NCBI GenBank assembly: GCA_013140705.1
Contig: JABFSH010000029.1
Location: 33,458 to 97,457 of the forward strand
Reading direction: 5' to 3'
Length of the DNA stretch: 64,000 nt
Origin: Methylococcaceae bacterium
GTDB lineage: Bacteria > Pseudomonadota > Gammaproteobacteria > Methylococcales > Methylomonadaceae
The position numbers and the translations under genes are program-made. Numbering within the stretch: the first letter of the stretch is position 1; each line of letters starts with the position of its first letter. A model generated the notes under the pieces. The model had not been told where the DNA came from and searched no databases. It worked only from the letters and a program-made list of their open reading frames with translations. Positions 25,254-34,143 of the stretch are shown here, piece by piece.

Positions 25254-26015
25254 TTATGCCAAGCTCACCGCGCCTTTTTCGCAATTATGTTTTTCCGCAT
25301 GTAAATTTGGGAACTTACTCATCCAAATGTTGATGATTTCCTGTTCATCAGGCCGGTCAGCATCATCCAGAAACACCATGGCGTTTTTATTTAATAAAGG
25401 CAACAATAAGGGCCCAGCTGGATACCGTGCACAGCAGTTTAAATTTGCGGGTGGGCCATCGATGATCAACATGTCGATTTGCTTGCTTTGAATTTCATCA
25501 TCCAGCTTATACCAACGATAGCTTTGCCCAGCAAAACTATAATCTTGTAATGGCGCATCAATCACTGTTGACCAACCCTGCAAGCCATGCTTTATCAATG
25601 CTTGGCGGGTCTTCTCTGCATAGTGAACATCATGCTCCAAACTATAAACATGGCCTTTACCGTTTTGTTTGGCACTTTGAGCAAGCACTATTGTAGAAGC
25701 TCCGGAACTGCATTCAACGATCACTTCTGGTTGTTGCCGATGTACATGTTCAGCTAGCAGCAATAAAAAATCCGGAGAGGCAGCCCAACCTCTTAGCGGC
25801 GGTAATGCGTAGGTTAAATTTAACCGACGATCCAATGCGGTAAAGGCTTGGAGTTGTTGATAGGTTAAATTCAGTGTATCGGGAAATCGTTGATATTGGT
25901 TTTGTAAGTCATATTGCATTAAATGTACACGTCTGACTTTATGAAATGTATACGCCGATAATGCAATTGATAGCAACAATAGAGCAATTATGAAAATTTC
26001 AACCGTTAAAATCAT
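25254..26015 (-). CDS. Membrane-anchored class I SAM-dependent methyltransferase
   Basis: A 253-residue protein. Residues 3-22 (LTVEIFIIALLLLSIALSAY) are an N-terminal membrane anchor. The rest is a Rossmann methyltransferase of the Methyltransf_24 type: VIVECSSGASTIVLAQ is the SAM-binding motif I near residue 95-110, VYSLEHD is the acidic ribose contact, and MLIIDGPPANL and VFLDDADR follow. The target may be a sugar of the repeat unit or a protein. Its start overlaps the flippase end by 17 bp, so it is in the same transcript. Confidence 0.8.
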   Translation of the reverse strand: MILTVEIFIIALLLLSIALSAYTFHKVRRVHLMQYDLQNQYQRFPDTLNLTYQQLQAFTALDRRLNLTYALPPLRGWAASPDFLLLLAEHVHRQQPEVIVECSSGASTIVLAQSAKQNGKGHVYSLEHDVHYAEKTRQALIKHGLQGWSTVIDAPLQDYSFAGQSYRWYKLDDEIQSKQIDMLIIDGPPANLNCCARYPAGPLLLPLLNKNAMVFLDDADRPDEQEIINIWMSKFPNLHAEKHNCEKGAVSLA

Positions 26016-27474
26016 CGCGCTTCCTTAAAGATACGGGTTTATGTGAGAGTTTGGTTTTCGATAATATCTTATCCAGCTCTTGACAAAGAGGATGTCGAGT
26101 AATAATAACGCCTATCAACCATCCCACGGTTAACCCAGAACCATTAATAGCCAATTCCTGAATGGGACTGAATATTTTGGGTAAGTAGTGGAAAAATAAC
26201 ACCGGAATTATCATGCACATCAAAGTAATCAACAAACTATTAAGATTATGCAACAGTAATTTTCCTAGGGTTAGTCCAATAGTTTGATTGAGGTACCTTA
26301 AAGTAACCCACAAATTCAAAACATAAATTGCAATTAATGCGTAACAAGTCATTTCTATACTGACCGAGGCCGCATAAAATACCAAACCGGCACGCGTTGT
26401 TTGCACAATGAGTTCACTTCGCAAAATTTTGTTGATTTGCCCCATTGCCAGCAATGCGTTGGTTGACAAATTCCACAATGCACCTATTGCGCCAGCAACC
26501 ACTAAAATTTTCACCAATGGCACTGCCTCATCCCATTGGTCACCAAACATTAAACGCACAATAGATTGAGCATACAAACCCAAAAACGCATAAAACGGCC
26601 AGGCAAAGGCAGTCACATAATTAACCGACTGCAGATAAGCTTTGAGTAAATCTCTGTCTTCTCGCACCGCTTGAGCAAAGGCCGGAAAGGCCACTTTGCG
26701 CACTGCATCCATCATATCGCGATGAAATAAATAAATTAATCCTTGCGCACGGCTGTATAGCGCAACTGCATGAAATCCAAGAAAACGTCCCAAAATCAGG
26801 TCGTTCATGTTCATGGCAATTTCCGTGACAATTGCAGAGATGCTGGACTGCACACCAAAACGAGCAATTCGCCGCCATTCTTTAAATCCAGGCAACAACC
26901 AGGCATCTTTGGGGCGATTGGCTGTAACCAGTAACATGGTACAAAGCAAGCTGGCTACAGAAGCCCACGCCATACTTAAATAGCTATACCCGGAAGCAGC
27001 CAAACTAAGTGATATGGTGAACTGGGTAATGCAGCTCATCAAATTAATACGAAACAAAACAGTAAACTGCATATCGCGGCGTAATAAGGCCAAAATCGGT
27101 GCACTAAATGGCAGCATGATAAAATTCAGGCATTGCACGGCAATGAGGTCGTTCAATCCAGGTTCGTGGTAAAACGACACAGCCCACGGTCTAATTGCAT
27201 ACAATAAAGCCCCCGCTGTCCAACTAGTGATAAAAGTGATACTTAATGCTGAACGGATTCTGTCTCTGGTTAATTCTCGTTCCTGTATCAAATAATTGCC
27301 TACCCCGAAATCTCGTAACATTTGTGCGATACCTGTTACCGCGGATGCCACTGAATAAATACCGATTTCTTTAGGTGTTAATAACCTGGCTATAAACATT
27401 ATGCCAACAAAACTAATCGCTAATGTGGCGTATTTTTCTGCAAAGGTGATCAAGATGGATTTTCTAATACTCAC
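25999..27474 (-). CDS. Oligosaccharide flippase (MOP/Wzx-like)
   Basis: A 491-residue polytopic protein with 12-14 helices of the polysaccharide-transport (MOP) superfamily. The start SIRKSILITFAEKYATLAISFVGIMFIARLLTPKEIGIYS is typical of lipid-linked oligosaccharide exporters, and GRFLGFHAVALYSRAQGL is a second conserved segment. It would flip the lipid-linked repeat unit across the inner membrane. The start is a GTG that overlaps the end of the upstream ligase gene; no ATG is suitable nearby. It is the export step of the exosortase-associated polysaccharide pathway. Confidence 0.9.
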   Translation of the reverse strand: MSIRKSILITFAEKYATLAISFVGIMFIARLLTPKEIGIYSVASAVTGIAQMLRDFGVGNYLIQERELTRDRIRSALSITFITSWTAGALLYAIRPWAVSFYHEPGLNDLIAVQCLNFIMLPFSAPILALLRRDMQFTVLFRINLMSCITQFTISLSLAASGYSYLSMAWASVASLLCTMLLVTANRPKDAWLLPGFKEWRRIARFGVQSSISAIVTEIAMNMNDLILGRFLGFHAVALYSRAQGLIYLFHRDMMDAVRKVAFPAFAQAVREDRDLLKAYLQSVNYVTAFAWPFYAFLGLYAQSIVRLMFGDQWDEAVPLVKILVVAGAIGALWNLSTNALLAMGQINKILRSELIVQTTRAGLVFYAASVSIEMTCYALIAIYVLNLWVTLRYLNQTIGLTLGKLLLHNLNSLLITLMCMIIPVLFFHYLPKIFSPIQELAINGSGLTVGWLIGVIITRHPLCQELDKILSKTKLSHKPVSLRKRDDFNG

Positions 27475-28771
27475 GAGGTCGAACCCTTGTGGCTTGATTA
27501 AGCACTTGCCTGTTTAAGGACTTTATTTTGATTGGAACTGCCAATTTTGTAGCAACGATACTTTCGAGAATGATCACAATACTGATTAAATGCCAAGGCA
27601 GGTCGAAGTATGACAAACTTAAAAAAGCCCCTCCAACCAAATAAGCGATAAAACCAACCTGCAACATTTTTGCCAAGCTATGAAATTGTTTTAACTCCTC
27701 ATTTTTGGCCGTTTGCTTAATGATCCCTCCCAGCTTGCGCCAAGCCATAAAGTAAATAAGCAAATAGATGAATAACCCAATCCATCCATGATCAGCCAAA
27801 ATAGTAAAGTAAATACTATGCGCTGCATGCACATCATTGGGGTTTGGCGCATAGAGTGCAAATGTTTGTGGAGACCAAGACTCAAAACCGACACCTAACA
27901 AGTTATCATTGGCTGCATTAAAGGCATATTTCCAGGCATTAATCCGCCCCATAGCCGAACCATCTTCCTGGTAATTTTCAATGCTTCCCATTCTTTGATG
28001 CCAGGATTCCGGCATAAAAGTGAATAGACTGATGGCTAGTATGGCTATTAATACTCCAGAGACCACCTTGCTATTACTTTTTGTCCAGTAAAAAGCCCCT
28101 ACCGCCATAATGGCTAAAAATGCACCTCTGGATTGACTTCCCACCACAGTAAACAAGCTAAAAACGATTGCCATAATCAAGCCTTGCTTTATCCATTTCT
28201 TATCATTGATCTGTATGAGATATACCATCAAGGGTATTACCATCAGCACGGCAACAGCCAATCCATTATTATCTTCTATATAGGTTCCACTTGGCCCCCA
28301 AACCTTAAAGCCGCCTCCCGTCAGCAATGTAAATAAACCACCTTTGACACTGTAATAGCCGATAGATAAAACAATCGCCCAGATTAATTTGTTCAGTTTA
28401 TCCATGTCAGTAATTAACATCATGGTTAAAAAGACAATGAGCTGAATTTTAATGACCTGTTTGTATTGCAAGGCGGCTTCTGGCGGAAAATAGGCAAATA
28501 GGGTTGTTATCCCCATAAAGAGAATAAAAACTATCCAGATCGATGTTAATCCGTTGAGAGGAAACTTCTTCGTTTCTTTAGACAACAGCATCGACGTTAA
28601 CAACACAAGCGCTGTGACTTGCGCCAGCGGTGCATTCAACGCAAAGCCATAACACAACCGATGCGGGCTCATGTAACTTAGCCATGACCACAGTAAAACA
28701 CCGAAATAGGGTCTTTTGAGGGTATAAATCCACCCTACGATGCAAATTAGTGTTACTAAAATATCGCGCAT
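27464..28771 (-). CDS. O-glycosylation ligase / O-antigen ligase-like, exosortase A system-associated
   Basis: A 435-residue membrane protein of the Wzy/WaaL superfamily with about 12 helices. The start KRPYFGVLLWSWLSYMSPHRLCYGFA is typical of the exosortase-A-associated O-glycosylation ligase group. The long periplasmic loop contains MGRINAWKYAFNAANDNLLGVGFESW and HSIYFTILADHGW, matching the conserved Arg and His of the ligase family. It would polymerise the glycan or join it to an acceptor, possibly an exosortase substrate protein. It precedes the flippase on the same transcript. Confidence 0.88.
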   Translation of the reverse strand: MRDILVTLICIVGWIYTLKRPYFGVLLWSWLSYMSPHRLCYGFALNAPLAQVTALVLLTSMLLSKETKKFPLNGLTSIWIVFILFMGITTLFAYFPPEAALQYKQVIKIQLIVFLTMMLITDMDKLNKLIWAIVLSIGYYSVKGGLFTLLTGGGFKVWGPSGTYIEDNNGLAVAVLMVIPLMVYLIQINDKKWIKQGLIMAIVFSLFTVVGSQSRGAFLAIMAVGAFYWTKSNSKVVSGVLIAILAISLFTFMPESWHQRMGSIENYQEDGSAMGRINAWKYAFNAANDNLLGVGFESWSPQTFALYAPNPNDVHAAHSIYFTILADHGWIGLFIYLLIYFMAWRKLGGIIKQTAKNEELKQFHSLAKMLQVGFIAYLVGGAFLSLSYFDLPWHLISIVIILESIVATKLAVPIKIKSLNRQVLNQATRVRPREY

Positions 28772-28803
28772 TGAATGTAGTTGTTGCTAATACTTCGGCT
28801 TAT

Positions 28804-30153
28804 TTAAAACTGTGGCTTCAACTTCGAAACCACTTGCCTGGTTTTACCGGATGCTTCGGGTGGAATTTTTTCTACGAGCTGAATGTGAATGTTACATGCT
28901 TCACCAAATCGGGATTTAAATTTTTCTTCGATAACGCTTAAAGAGGCGGCATTCCAGAGTGAGTTGGCAACAATCAGGATTTCAAATTGATTAATCGCAT
29001 GCTGAATGATTTTAAACTGCTCCACGCCACTGGTTTCTCTAAGAATATAAATAGCCGCTAGCGCATGCACTATGGAGCCATTCTGATGGATCAGAAAATC
29101 AGTGCCTCGACCCACGACAGCCTCAATAACATGCAGCCCTCTTCCGTCTTTATCGACATCAGCCGATAATTTAACCATGTCGCCGGTACGATAGCGAATG
29201 AACGGTTGTGCTTCTGAGCATAAACCCGTCACCACTGCTTCGCCCATTTCGCCCGGCTGAACCGGATTGCCTTCCGCATCGAGCACTTCCAGAATATTGC
29301 TTTCACTCAGAAGCAACATTTGTTGATGACTGTTTTCATGACCAATAAAGCCAGCGTCCCGGCTGCCATATTCATTCGCAACCGGAACCTGAAAAACGTC
29401 CGAAATCAAGGATCGCTGTTCAGGATAAACCGGTTCTCCTGTCGTGCAAATCACTTTTAAATCCGGCAATGTCAGTTGCTTGCCATTTTGTTTGGCGTAA
29501 CTGGCCAACAATGCAACACTGCTGGCATAGCCATAAATGCATTTGGGTTTGAATTTATGTATCGCCTCCAGATAGTGGGCCATTTTCTCCGGAGACATTT
29601 CAAAGGCATTGAGCAGCAATTGATTGAGCAGGCCATCACGAAGACTTTTGATACGGTCAGTTTTATTGAGCTCAACCGGTGCGCCCCATAAGTAGACTTC
29701 CGGTTCGCCTACGTTGACACCCCACCAGCGCCGGGCGCGTATGCGTCCGGCCGCATCAGAAGCCTGACGAGTTCGGCCAAAATTAAAAATGAGCGGCTGG
29801 CCGCTTGAACCACCGGTTGTATAACGAAACGTGCCTCCTGGTACTCCCTGCCAGGTCATTTCCTGGCCATGCAATTGAGCATCGGCGCGCGTCATGCGCG
29901 GCAACTTTTTAAAATCGGCAAAGGTCAAGGTCGCAGGATTAATCCCAGCTTCATTGATACGATTTGCATGCCAGGGGCAATGAGCCAGGGCGGTCACTAA
30001 TAATTCACGTAATTTATTTAACTGGAGGGCCTCAATCTCTGTTCTGCTATACCATTGCGATTGTTCAAGGCATTGAAGATAGGGAAAGGTCGGTCTGTTT
30101 AATAATTTTTCCTGGAGAGGATAAATGATCTGCCGTGATATGAAAGGAATCAT
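28804..30153 (-). CDS. PaaK/CapK-like AMP-forming ligase
   Basis: A 449-residue protein of the phenylacetate-CoA ligase/CapK group within the ANL superfamily. The phosphate-binding loop is YTTGGSSGQPL near residue 112, with later YGSRDAGFIGHE, FIRYRTGDMVKL, and the C-terminal catalytic region PPEASGKTRQVV. CapK-type proteins are found in many capsule and exopolysaccharide clusters, but the substrate is unknown. It is the first gene of the right-arm minus-strand operon, 32 bp before the O-glycosylation ligase gene. Confidence 0.85.
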   Translation of the reverse strand: MIPFISRQIIYPLQEKLLNRPTFPYLQCLEQSQWYSRTEIEALQLNKLRELLVTALAHCPWHANRINEAGINPATLTFADFKKLPRMTRADAQLHGQEMTWQGVPGGTFRYTTGGSSGQPLIFNFGRTRQASDAAGRIRARRWWGVNVGEPEVYLWGAPVELNKTDRIKSLRDGLLNQLLLNAFEMSPEKMAHYLEAIHKFKPKCIYGYASSVALLASYAKQNGKQLTLPDLKVICTTGEPVYPEQRSLISDVFQVPVANEYGSRDAGFIGHENSHQQMLLLSESNILEVLDAEGNPVQPGEMGEAVVTGLCSEAQPFIRYRTGDMVKLSADVDKDGRGLHVIEAVVGRGTDFLIHQNGSIVHALAAIYILRETSGVEQFKIIQHAINQFEILIVANSLWNAASLSVIEEKFKSRFGEACNIHIQLVEKIPPEASGKTRQVVSKLKPQF

Positions 30154-30356
30154 TATAAAGTGAGTGGATTGGTAAGATAATTAATAATCTTTTGTAAAGC
30201 TGTTTGCCCGATCAAAAGCATAGCCTATGATTGATGCCTATGAAGACTTGTTTTGAGACTGTTTTTAATCTCCCCAATACCTTTTATGATATGGGAAGAA
30301 ACTCTTCTCTACACCCAGGCTACTTTATGCCTATATTTGATTTGCTTAGAAAAAGC

Positions 30357-30374
30357 CCTCTCCAAAGGGAGAGG
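30357..30374 (-). terminator. Intrinsic terminator of the fhc operon
   Basis: CCTCTCC (30357-30363) and GGAGAGG (30368-30374) form a 7-bp GC-rich stem. Read on the minus strand, it is followed by GGCTTTTT. It begins 6 bases past the fhcC stop. This is a classical rho-independent terminator and defines the end of the fhc operon. Confidence 0.85.
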
Positions 30375-30380
30375 ACTTTG

Positions 30381-31193
30381 TTAAATCCTGACCAATACCT
30401 CTCCACGACCCAATTCGGACATATCTCCTGCAAAACGACGGACTCGATTAAATGCTGCAGACGTTTCTGCAAAGCGGGAATCGTATTTTTTAAATGACGC
30501 AAACAGTATCGGCAGAAATGCCAAGGTATGCGCGCCGCAGTCATTAAAACTGGCCTGTAACTGCGGTTGATTCCATAACAGTAACGTGCCACGACGCATC
30601 GCATAACCTACAAAGCGGCCGGTTTTTCCCATGACAGCAATGGTTCCAGCCGTCATTCTGGAGCCGCAATAATCGCCCGCGTCACCTTCAATCAGAATAT
30701 TGCCACGACGCATATGGTCACCGGCACGCTCGCCGACATTGCCTTTAACCAAAATAGTGCCGCCTTTCATACCCATTTTATTGCCTGGCTGTGCAGCCCC
30801 CAGAAAATCGCCGGCATTGCCATCGATTTCCAGATATCCGTTTTTCATTTCACAGGCGGCATAGAGTCCCACATTACCATGGACTTTGATCGCGCCGGAC
30901 TTCATGCCGAAACCCAAATAGGCCCCCGCATCGCCTTCCACCGTTATGCTGCCCTCGCTGAGCTCCTTGCCGATATAATCGAGCTTGCCGAAACTGTTTT
31001 TGATGACTATTTTCTGGGTGTCGAAGCCAGAAAGACTAAATAATTCATCGACGCGAACCTTGCGCTTACCGCATTGCAGTTCGATAGCGGCAATTGTCAG
31101 CGGCTCCATGCCCAGTAATTGATGGCAGACCAGCGGCGACATGTCGACACGCTGATCGGGTCTTTGCTTTAATTTGAAGGTTAATGCGCTCAT
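30381..31193 (-). CDS. fhcC: Formyltransferase/hydrolase complex subunit C (FhcC)
   Basis: A 270-residue homologue of formylmethanofuran dehydrogenase subunit C. It is a glutamate-synthase-alpha-C-type beta-helix: repeated G-x-x-x-G-x-I-x-V-x-G-x-x-G turns run from about residue 60 to 200 (for example GSITVEGDAGAYLG, GTILVKGNVGERAG, GNILIEGDAGDYCG). The Fhc complex hydrolyses formyl-methylofuran and transfers the formyl group to tetrahydromethanopterin, so formaldehyde is oxidised to formate. FhcC is a structural partner that helps position the cofactor. The gene overlaps fhcD by four bases and ends at an intrinsic terminator. Confidence 0.95.
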   Translation of the reverse strand: MSALTFKLKQRPDQRVDMSPLVCHQLLGMEPLTIAAIELQCGKRKVRVDELFSLSGFDTQKIVIKNSFGKLDYIGKELSEGSITVEGDAGAYLGFGMKSGAIKVHGNVGLYAACEMKNGYLEIDGNAGDFLGAAQPGNKMGMKGGTILVKGNVGERAGDHMRRGNILIEGDAGDYCGSRMTAGTIAVMGKTGRFVGYAMRRGTLLLWNQPQLQASFNDCGAHTLAFLPILFASFKKYDSRFAETSAAFNRVRRFAGDMSELGRGEVLVRI

Positions 31194-32086
31194 GCCATGA
31201 TCTCCTGCAAATGGAAATGGAACGGTCCCAGCTTGCCGCCATAGTTACCGGCACTAATCCGTTGAATGCCATTCGCAGCACCCAGATCACAAACGGCCTG
31301 AATACCTACCCGCATGGCTTTATCGATATCTTCTTTGCTTAAACCATCGATGACGATTTCCATGACAGATTCAATTTCCGGTGACAAATCAGTTTTCGTC
31401 ATGCCTTTTAACGTAGGGCAAAACGCATCATTCGTCGATGCGCCCAAGGAGGCGTATTTGGAACCGACTTTCGAACCCGAGCGCACGATACCGCCCGGAA
31501 ACGGCATAATCACATTGGGAATTTTGCGCATTTCTTCAATCGCCGCCTCGCAAGCAGTTAAGGCTTGCGGTTGCGATTCCGCTAATACCAGAAAATTACC
31601 GCCACCGACTGCATCGACCTGGCCCGTCGTGGCCTCGGTCAAAAATTCGCCGTCCATAACCGGCACACGCCAATAGCGTTTTCCCGAAATAACTTTCGCA
31701 ATCTGAAAACCATCACCAAAATAGCGTAGATTTTTACCTAGTGGAATTCGAATACCACCCTCAATACCTGCAAATAAAGCCGAGGTCGGCGATGTCAGAA
31801 CACACTGGCCGGCCCGGGTTTCCAACTGCTTGGCCAAACCCTTGCCGCCCATCGCAAAAATCATGATGGATACGCCGGGACGACCATCCGGGGTTTCGGA
31901 CGGATCCAATACCCGCTCAATACCGGCTTCACAGCCGCAGGCGATCACCGATGTTGCAAAACCGGTCATGGCTTGGGCAGAAATCATCGCCCATTTTTCA
32001 TTTTGTGCCGTGATAATCGCTCGTGTTGCCTTCATGGGGAAGGCTTCGGCAAAGGTTGCGTCTATGGTTACGCCGTTAATGATCAT
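31190..32086 (-). CDS. fhcD: Formylmethanofuran-tetrahydromethanopterin formyltransferase (FhcD)
   Basis: A 298-residue protein of the Ftr family at the usual length. It transfers formyl groups between methylofuran and tetrahydromethanopterin and is the Fhc subunit that faces the pterin. The start INGVTIDATFAEAFPMKATR, the segment VIACGCEAGIE and PFPGGIVRSGSKVGSKY are conserved, and the end GGKLGPFHFHLQ is typical. The gene overlaps both neighbours by four bases: the DUF1640 gene before it and fhcC after it. It is cytoplasmic. Confidence 0.97.
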   Translation of the reverse strand: MIINGVTIDATFAEAFPMKATRAIITAQNEKWAMISAQAMTGFATSVIACGCEAGIERVLDPSETPDGRPGVSIMIFAMGGKGLAKQLETRAGQCVLTSPTSALFAGIEGGIRIPLGKNLRYFGDGFQIAKVISGKRYWRVPVMDGEFLTEATTGQVDAVGGGNFLVLAESQPQALTACEAAIEEMRKIPNVIMPFPGGIVRSGSKVGSKYASLGASTNDAFCPTLKGMTKTDLSPEIESVMEIVIDGLSKEDIDKAMRVGIQAVCDLGAANGIQRISAGNYGGKLGPFHFHLQEIMA

Positions 32087-32400
32087 ATTCCAGCACTCAG
32101 TTTTAGTAGTAATGCGGTAATCAATGCCGTTTGCAAAAATCCGGCACCGACTATCCAGCGTATCAATTCAGCTTTTGTTTCTGCCATATCACGCTTTAAT
32201 TCAGCTCTAACTAATTCAATTTTTAGGTCCAGCTCTCTAATATCGTGCTTATTCGCTAAATCTGTAAAATGTGATTCACCCTGAAATTGCTCAAAAGCGG
32301 TGCTTAATGCTTCGACCTGCGCCCGCGCCTGCTCTTCAGGGATACCCGATTCTTTCAGCTTGCGAATAAACGCGTAGGTATCAAACGTTAGCGATGTCAT
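32083..32400 (-). CDS. DUF1640/CCDC90-type coiled-coil protein inside the fhc operon
   Basis: A 105-residue protein. TFDTYAFIRKLKESGIPEEQARAQVEAL is the start seen in DUF1640/CCDC90 proteins, relatives of mitochondrial calcium-uniporter regulators. Residues about 25-75 are a helical, coiled-coil-forming stretch (LDLKIELVRAELKRDMAETKAEL). A C-terminal membrane helix (about 81-101, GFLQTALITALLLKL) should anchor it. It overlaps fhcA by four bases on one side and fhcD by four on the other, so it is part of the operon. It could tether the Fhc complex or an assembly partner to the membrane, but no function is known for the bacterial family. Confidence 0.85.
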   Translation of the reverse strand: MTSLTFDTYAFIRKLKESGIPEEQARAQVEALSTAFEQFQGESHFTDLANKHDIRELDLKIELVRAELKRDMAETKAELIRWIVGAGFLQTALITALLLKLSAGI

Positions 32401-34061
32401 GCTACACCTTTAAGCGGATGCACCGTCAAACTGCTGCGGCCATCTTCGGTAATTTCATCATCGCTGATCTTAAAGTTGCCCAGTTTCATGGTCAGATAGC
32501 GATCAAAGTAGTCTTTCAAGCCTTTTTCTACTGAAGGGTCAAACGCGGGTTGCACGGTGTGGGTTGTTCCCCATTTGGTAGAAACAACTTTGCCATCAAC
32601 GACCACCAATTGACCATCCTTGAAAACATAATCCGGCTTTTCAAACATCCGTTGCCGATCGGCGTTTTCGGTATACACGGTAATATCGGCAAAATTGCCC
32701 GGACTTAACCCCCCGCGATCTTTCAAGCCAATGAGTTTGGCAGCGCCTGCGCGCGTCATGATGGCAATTTCGTTTAATGAATATTCACGCGTAATCGATG
32801 CTAAAGTAGTCATTTTCTGCGCTTCAGGGTGAATCGTCGCTAACACATCGTTTCTGAAACTTCTGTCCATCAACAAACGGATCAAATGCGGATAACTGGT
32901 AAACGGCGCGCCATTCGGATGATCGGTCGTTAAGAAAATACGCCACGGATCATCAACCAGAAGGAAAGTTTCCAGACCGATTGCCCATTGCAAGGCATTA
33001 ACGAAATTTTGATCCTTGTATTTGAACGGCACGACACCGCAACCGGCATCACACTCAATGTCCATCGTCACCCATTTATTCGGGCTGGCATGTTTGTGAT
33101 TGGCGTGCTGGCGCATGTTATCGCCCGATGCGGTCACCGTCTGTCCGAACAGAATTTGCCCGACATCGATCGTGATATTCTTATTTTTGTTAACGGCTTC
33201 GGCAATCTGCGCAGCGCCGGACGAGAATTTAAAATCGCCTTCGGTACCGTAACTATGGAACTGAATATGCGTCAAATGCATCGGCAAACCGCCGATGCCC
33301 TGAATGGTATCCAGCGTCGTCTGCATATTTCCCGGAACACCCAGATTACAGCCATGGACATGCAGCGGGTGCGAAACACCAATTTCTTTAACGGCAGTAG
33401 CCAGAACGCGCAGAATATCGCGCGGGGTAACACCGTAATGGCTATTTTGCTCATCCAGATCGAGCTTGCGCTGGTTAAACTTAAACGCATTAATACCCCC
33501 TGGATTGACGACCTTAACGCCGATGGCTTTGGCCGATTGTATCGTCCAGGCCACATAATCGTTGATGGCTTTTTGGTCTTTCTTGGCAGTCAGCATACGC
33601 AGCAGATAATCGTCACTGCCCAGCATGACATAACCGCCTTTATCAAGTATCGGAATATCGGCCATTTCCATATGGGCCTGACGGGCATTGATGGGTAATA
33701 CCGCTGGTTCAAATCCCGCCGTATAACCCATTTCTGCATAGCGATAACCCGTCACAAAAGTACTGGGCATGGCATGACCGCAACCGGAACGGGTTATCGA
33801 TGTCCGTGCAACAGGATCCTGACGATGATCTTCCGGCAATAAGGTTCTGGCGATATTACCTTTACCTCCGCCAATATGCGTGTGCATATCGATGGCACCG
33901 GACATGACGACTTTGCCTTTCAAATCATAGTCCTTATCAATCGGAACGTCTTTGGCGGGCTTTTTTACGATGCGCCCGTCCTGAATATAAATATCCTGTT
34001 TCTTGCCATCAACTCCGCTGGCAGGATCATAGACACAACCACCGGTTAATTTAATCAACAT
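32397..34061 (-). CDS. fhcA: Formyltransferase/hydrolase complex subunit A (FhcA)
   Basis: A 554-residue amidohydrolase-fold protein homologous to formylmethanofuran dehydrogenase subunit A. The start at 34061 is chosen because GGAG sits eight bases upstream; a longer frame exists without such a site. The metal site begins with DMHTH (H60, H62), and further ligands are expected in HVHGCNLG and LTTDHPNG. FhcA hydrolyses the formyl-methylofuran amide to release formate. Residues TLLPEDHRQDP and EYSLNEIAIMTRAGAAKLIGL are family-typical. It overlaps the DUF1640 gene by four bases, with fhcB 83 bp upstream. Confidence 0.96.
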   Translation of the reverse strand: MLIKLTGGCVYDPASGVDGKKQDIYIQDGRIVKKPAKDVPIDKDYDLKGKVVMSGAIDMHTHIGGGKGNIARTLLPEDHRQDPVARTSITRSGCGHAMPSTFVTGYRYAEMGYTAGFEPAVLPINARQAHMEMADIPILDKGGYVMLGSDDYLLRMLTAKKDQKAINDYVAWTIQSAKAIGVKVVNPGGINAFKFNQRKLDLDEQNSHYGVTPRDILRVLATAVKEIGVSHPLHVHGCNLGVPGNMQTTLDTIQGIGGLPMHLTHIQFHSYGTEGDFKFSSGAAQIAEAVNKNKNITIDVGQILFGQTVTASGDNMRQHANHKHASPNKWVTMDIECDAGCGVVPFKYKDQNFVNALQWAIGLETFLLVDDPWRIFLTTDHPNGAPFTSYPHLIRLLMDRSFRNDVLATIHPEAQKMTTLASITREYSLNEIAIMTRAGAAKLIGLKDRGGLSPGNFADITVYTENADRQRMFEKPDYVFKDGQLVVVDGKVVSTKWGTTHTVQPAFDPSVEKGLKDYFDRYLTMKLGNFKISDDEITEDGRSSLTVHPLKGVA

Positions 34062-34143
34062 AATTTCTCCATAACAGGACAAAAAGGCACTGAATGACTA
34101 TCAAGCATGAGTTTGCGAATGAATTACAAATAATCGGCAAGTG

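Noticed and set aside
30154..30356. Short ORFs between the PaaK-like gene and the fhc terminator
   Set aside because: They are low-complexity, overlap the terminator hairpin or fhcC antisense, and show no ribosome-binding site or family match.
33000..33698. Long plus-strand ORF (about 236 codons) opposite fhcA
   Set aside because: It lies wholly inside fhcA on the other strand, lacks any recognisable motif or ribosome-binding site, and arises from the codon pattern of the real gene.
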